Shown piece by piece: positions 62,853-64,000 of a stretch of 64,000 nucleotides of DNA; position 1 is the first letter of the stretch, and every line of letters starts with the position of its first letter. A program made the position numbers and the translations under genes. The notes beneath the pieces are model-generated. The model was not told the origin of the DNA. It ran no database searches and saw only the letters and a list, made by a program, of their open reading frames with translations. This DNA is from Elgaria multicarinata webbii (taxonomy: Eukaryota; Chordata; Lepidosauria; Squamata; Anguidae), in NCBI RefSeq assembly GCF_023053635.1, contig NC_086171.1:18866006-18930005 (forward strand), written 5' to 3'.

Positions 62853-63767
62853 TGTAGTGGAATTGCTCTGTTTGGCTTAGCAATTCCCCGGCCAGAGAAG
62901 GGGGGGGTCTGACCCAGCCAGCCCAGACACACACCCCTTTACTGCCGCTTGTTAACCCTTTACAGTCAAGGTTCTCAAGGAAACCACGCCACACTCCAGA
63001 ATAGGGACCAAACACTTTTATTCTTTACACACACACTTTCATAAGGGTCCACACATTAAGGTTAACACTTAAGAGGTTTTGGGGAAGAACACGGACAAAG
63101 GAATGACATACATAAGACAGCAGGGGCTGTCACCTCACCCTTCCTTTTCACACGCTCAAGCCTAACAGAATTCACACTTGCTCCCCGCTTAACCACCCCC
63201 ACCAGCCATAACTCCGGCAAGGTCCCTTGCCCAAAAATTGTACCCAAACCTACTCTAAAACAAAACAAAACACTTAACTCTGCGACTCAACCTTTGTTGC
63301 TCACCCTGACTTGGCTTTACGCCACTCGAGCTAAACTCCTTCCCTCAGTGGCCGCGTGGGGCCTCCACCGTCCAGCCGGTCCGGCCTGGATGCTTTGACT
63401 CACCACACACACGCTGGTCTCCTAACACCCACAGGAAAGAGACTGGACCCTCAGGTGCCTAAACCTTTTATCCCTTTCTGGGACCCCTTTGTCACCAGAC
63501 CCACCCTGACCAATAGAAACCCTATAGCAACTCACACCTCTCCTGAAGGGAGGGGGGAATGCTCCCAAACATTGCACAACTGCAACCTGTTACCCTCCCC
63601 GGCACCAGCCCGGGGAGGCGTTATCAGATGCCAGGTGCTTCTCGCCCAGCGCGGCCTTGGCATTTCACTTGCTACTCCCTTTTCAAACACAAAGAAACCC
63701 CTCTCCCTCTCCCTGGGATGAAGCAAAAGATGTTCTCTTAAAGGAACCATGGGCTCAGCCCATGACA
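62853..63767. mobile_element. solo LTR of an LTR element (915 bp)
   Basis: It starts TGTAGTGGAATTGC and ends CAGCCCATGACA (TG...CA), and is flanked on both sides by GTACC (62848-62852 and 63768-63772), a 5-bp target duplication. No internal region remains, so it is a solo LTR left by recombination. Intact target duplications suggest moderate youth. The family (endogenous retrovirus or Gypsy kin) cannot be decided from the LTR alone. Confidence 0.8.
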
Positions 63768-63772
63768 GTACC

Positions 63773-64000
63773 TTGCACAGGATATTGAAGCAGTTACTTT
63801 GAGTGTGGAAGATGATGCAGCCATCTACCACGCTGTGGCTTGGAGCATTAACGTTGCTGGATGATCCACCTGTATAGCATTCCAGTACCGCAAAGTGGAA
63901 GTGTCGGATGACCTGGAGAAATCAATCCTCAACCAGCACCCTCCAAAGGACAACCAGTGGACTGCTGGAGTCTAAGTCCCGTTCCCGTTGGAGAACAGCC
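63773..64000 (+). pseudogene. unidentified coding-like fragment at the window edge
   Basis: After TTGCACAG the plus strand reads DIEAVTLSVEDDAAIYHAVA, a stop, then QYRKVEVSDDLEKSILNQHP and NQWTAGV before another stop. The composition looks protein-like, but I do not recognise the protein and it does not fit the expected STK31 exon 18 convincingly. It may be a broken retrocopy. Confidence 0.3.

Noticed and set aside
63773-63900. STK31 exon 18
   Set aside because: A loose resemblance of DDAAIYHAVAW to the human ERAATYHRAW segment is too weak; a stop follows soon and the acceptor sits in minisatellite sequence.

Overview
The window is vertebrate nuclear DNA, very probably from a squamate reptile (lizard or snake). 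Evidence: small exons with GT-AG introns, three genes in the order CCDC126 - FAM221A - STK31 (the order known from human 7p15.3), and introns packed with L2-type LINE tails (a 'CCGCCCAGAGAGCTTCGGCT' motif followed by ATAAATAAATAA), CORE/MIR-type tRNA SINEs, short palindromic MITEs, hAT-like fragments and a chimeric 5S-rRNA/tRNA SINE. There is no prokaryotic or operon structure. Every exon below was delimited by eye from splice consensus, reading-frame continuity and remembered human proteins.

Layout. 1-5 kb: the two coding exons of CCDC126 (137 aa) with a leader rich in short upstream ORFs, MITEs in the flank and intron, and the 3' UTR. 5-7.6 kb: intergenic, with a long-TIR element. 7.7-17.4 kb: complete FAM221A, seven coding exons, 300 aa, starting in a CpG-rich promoter. 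17.4-29.4 kb: intergenic/5' region holding an old unclassified repeat, a 5'-truncated LINE of about 3 kb (endonuclease plus reverse transcriptase, one frameshift, one in-frame stop), a second CpG-rich block (about 23.5-24.0 kb, possible STK31 promoter) and LINE tails. 29.5-61.2 kb: seventeen coding exons of STK31 (TDRD8), residues 1-743, covering the tudor domain, coiled coils and the beginning of the kinase-like domain; the rest lies beyond the right edge. 61.2-64 kb: STK31 intron 17 with two tandem-repeat blocks, a solo LTR flanked by GTACC duplications and an unidentified coding-like fragment at the edge.

All three genes are on the plus strand. CCDC126 is a Golgi-type membrane stem protein, FAM221A a cysteine-rich protein of unknown role, STK31 a germ-cell tudor/kinase-like protein; nothing in the sequence links their functions, and the conserved order is shared synteny rather than a pathway.

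I found no convincing new biological system. The most interesting observations are a GC-AG intron and an 80-base intron in STK31, a near-perfect 83-base fold-back inside a LINE tail, the joined 5S-like and tRNA-like SINE, a minisatellite carrying repeated splice-donor motifs, and several palindromic MITE families recurring across the window.
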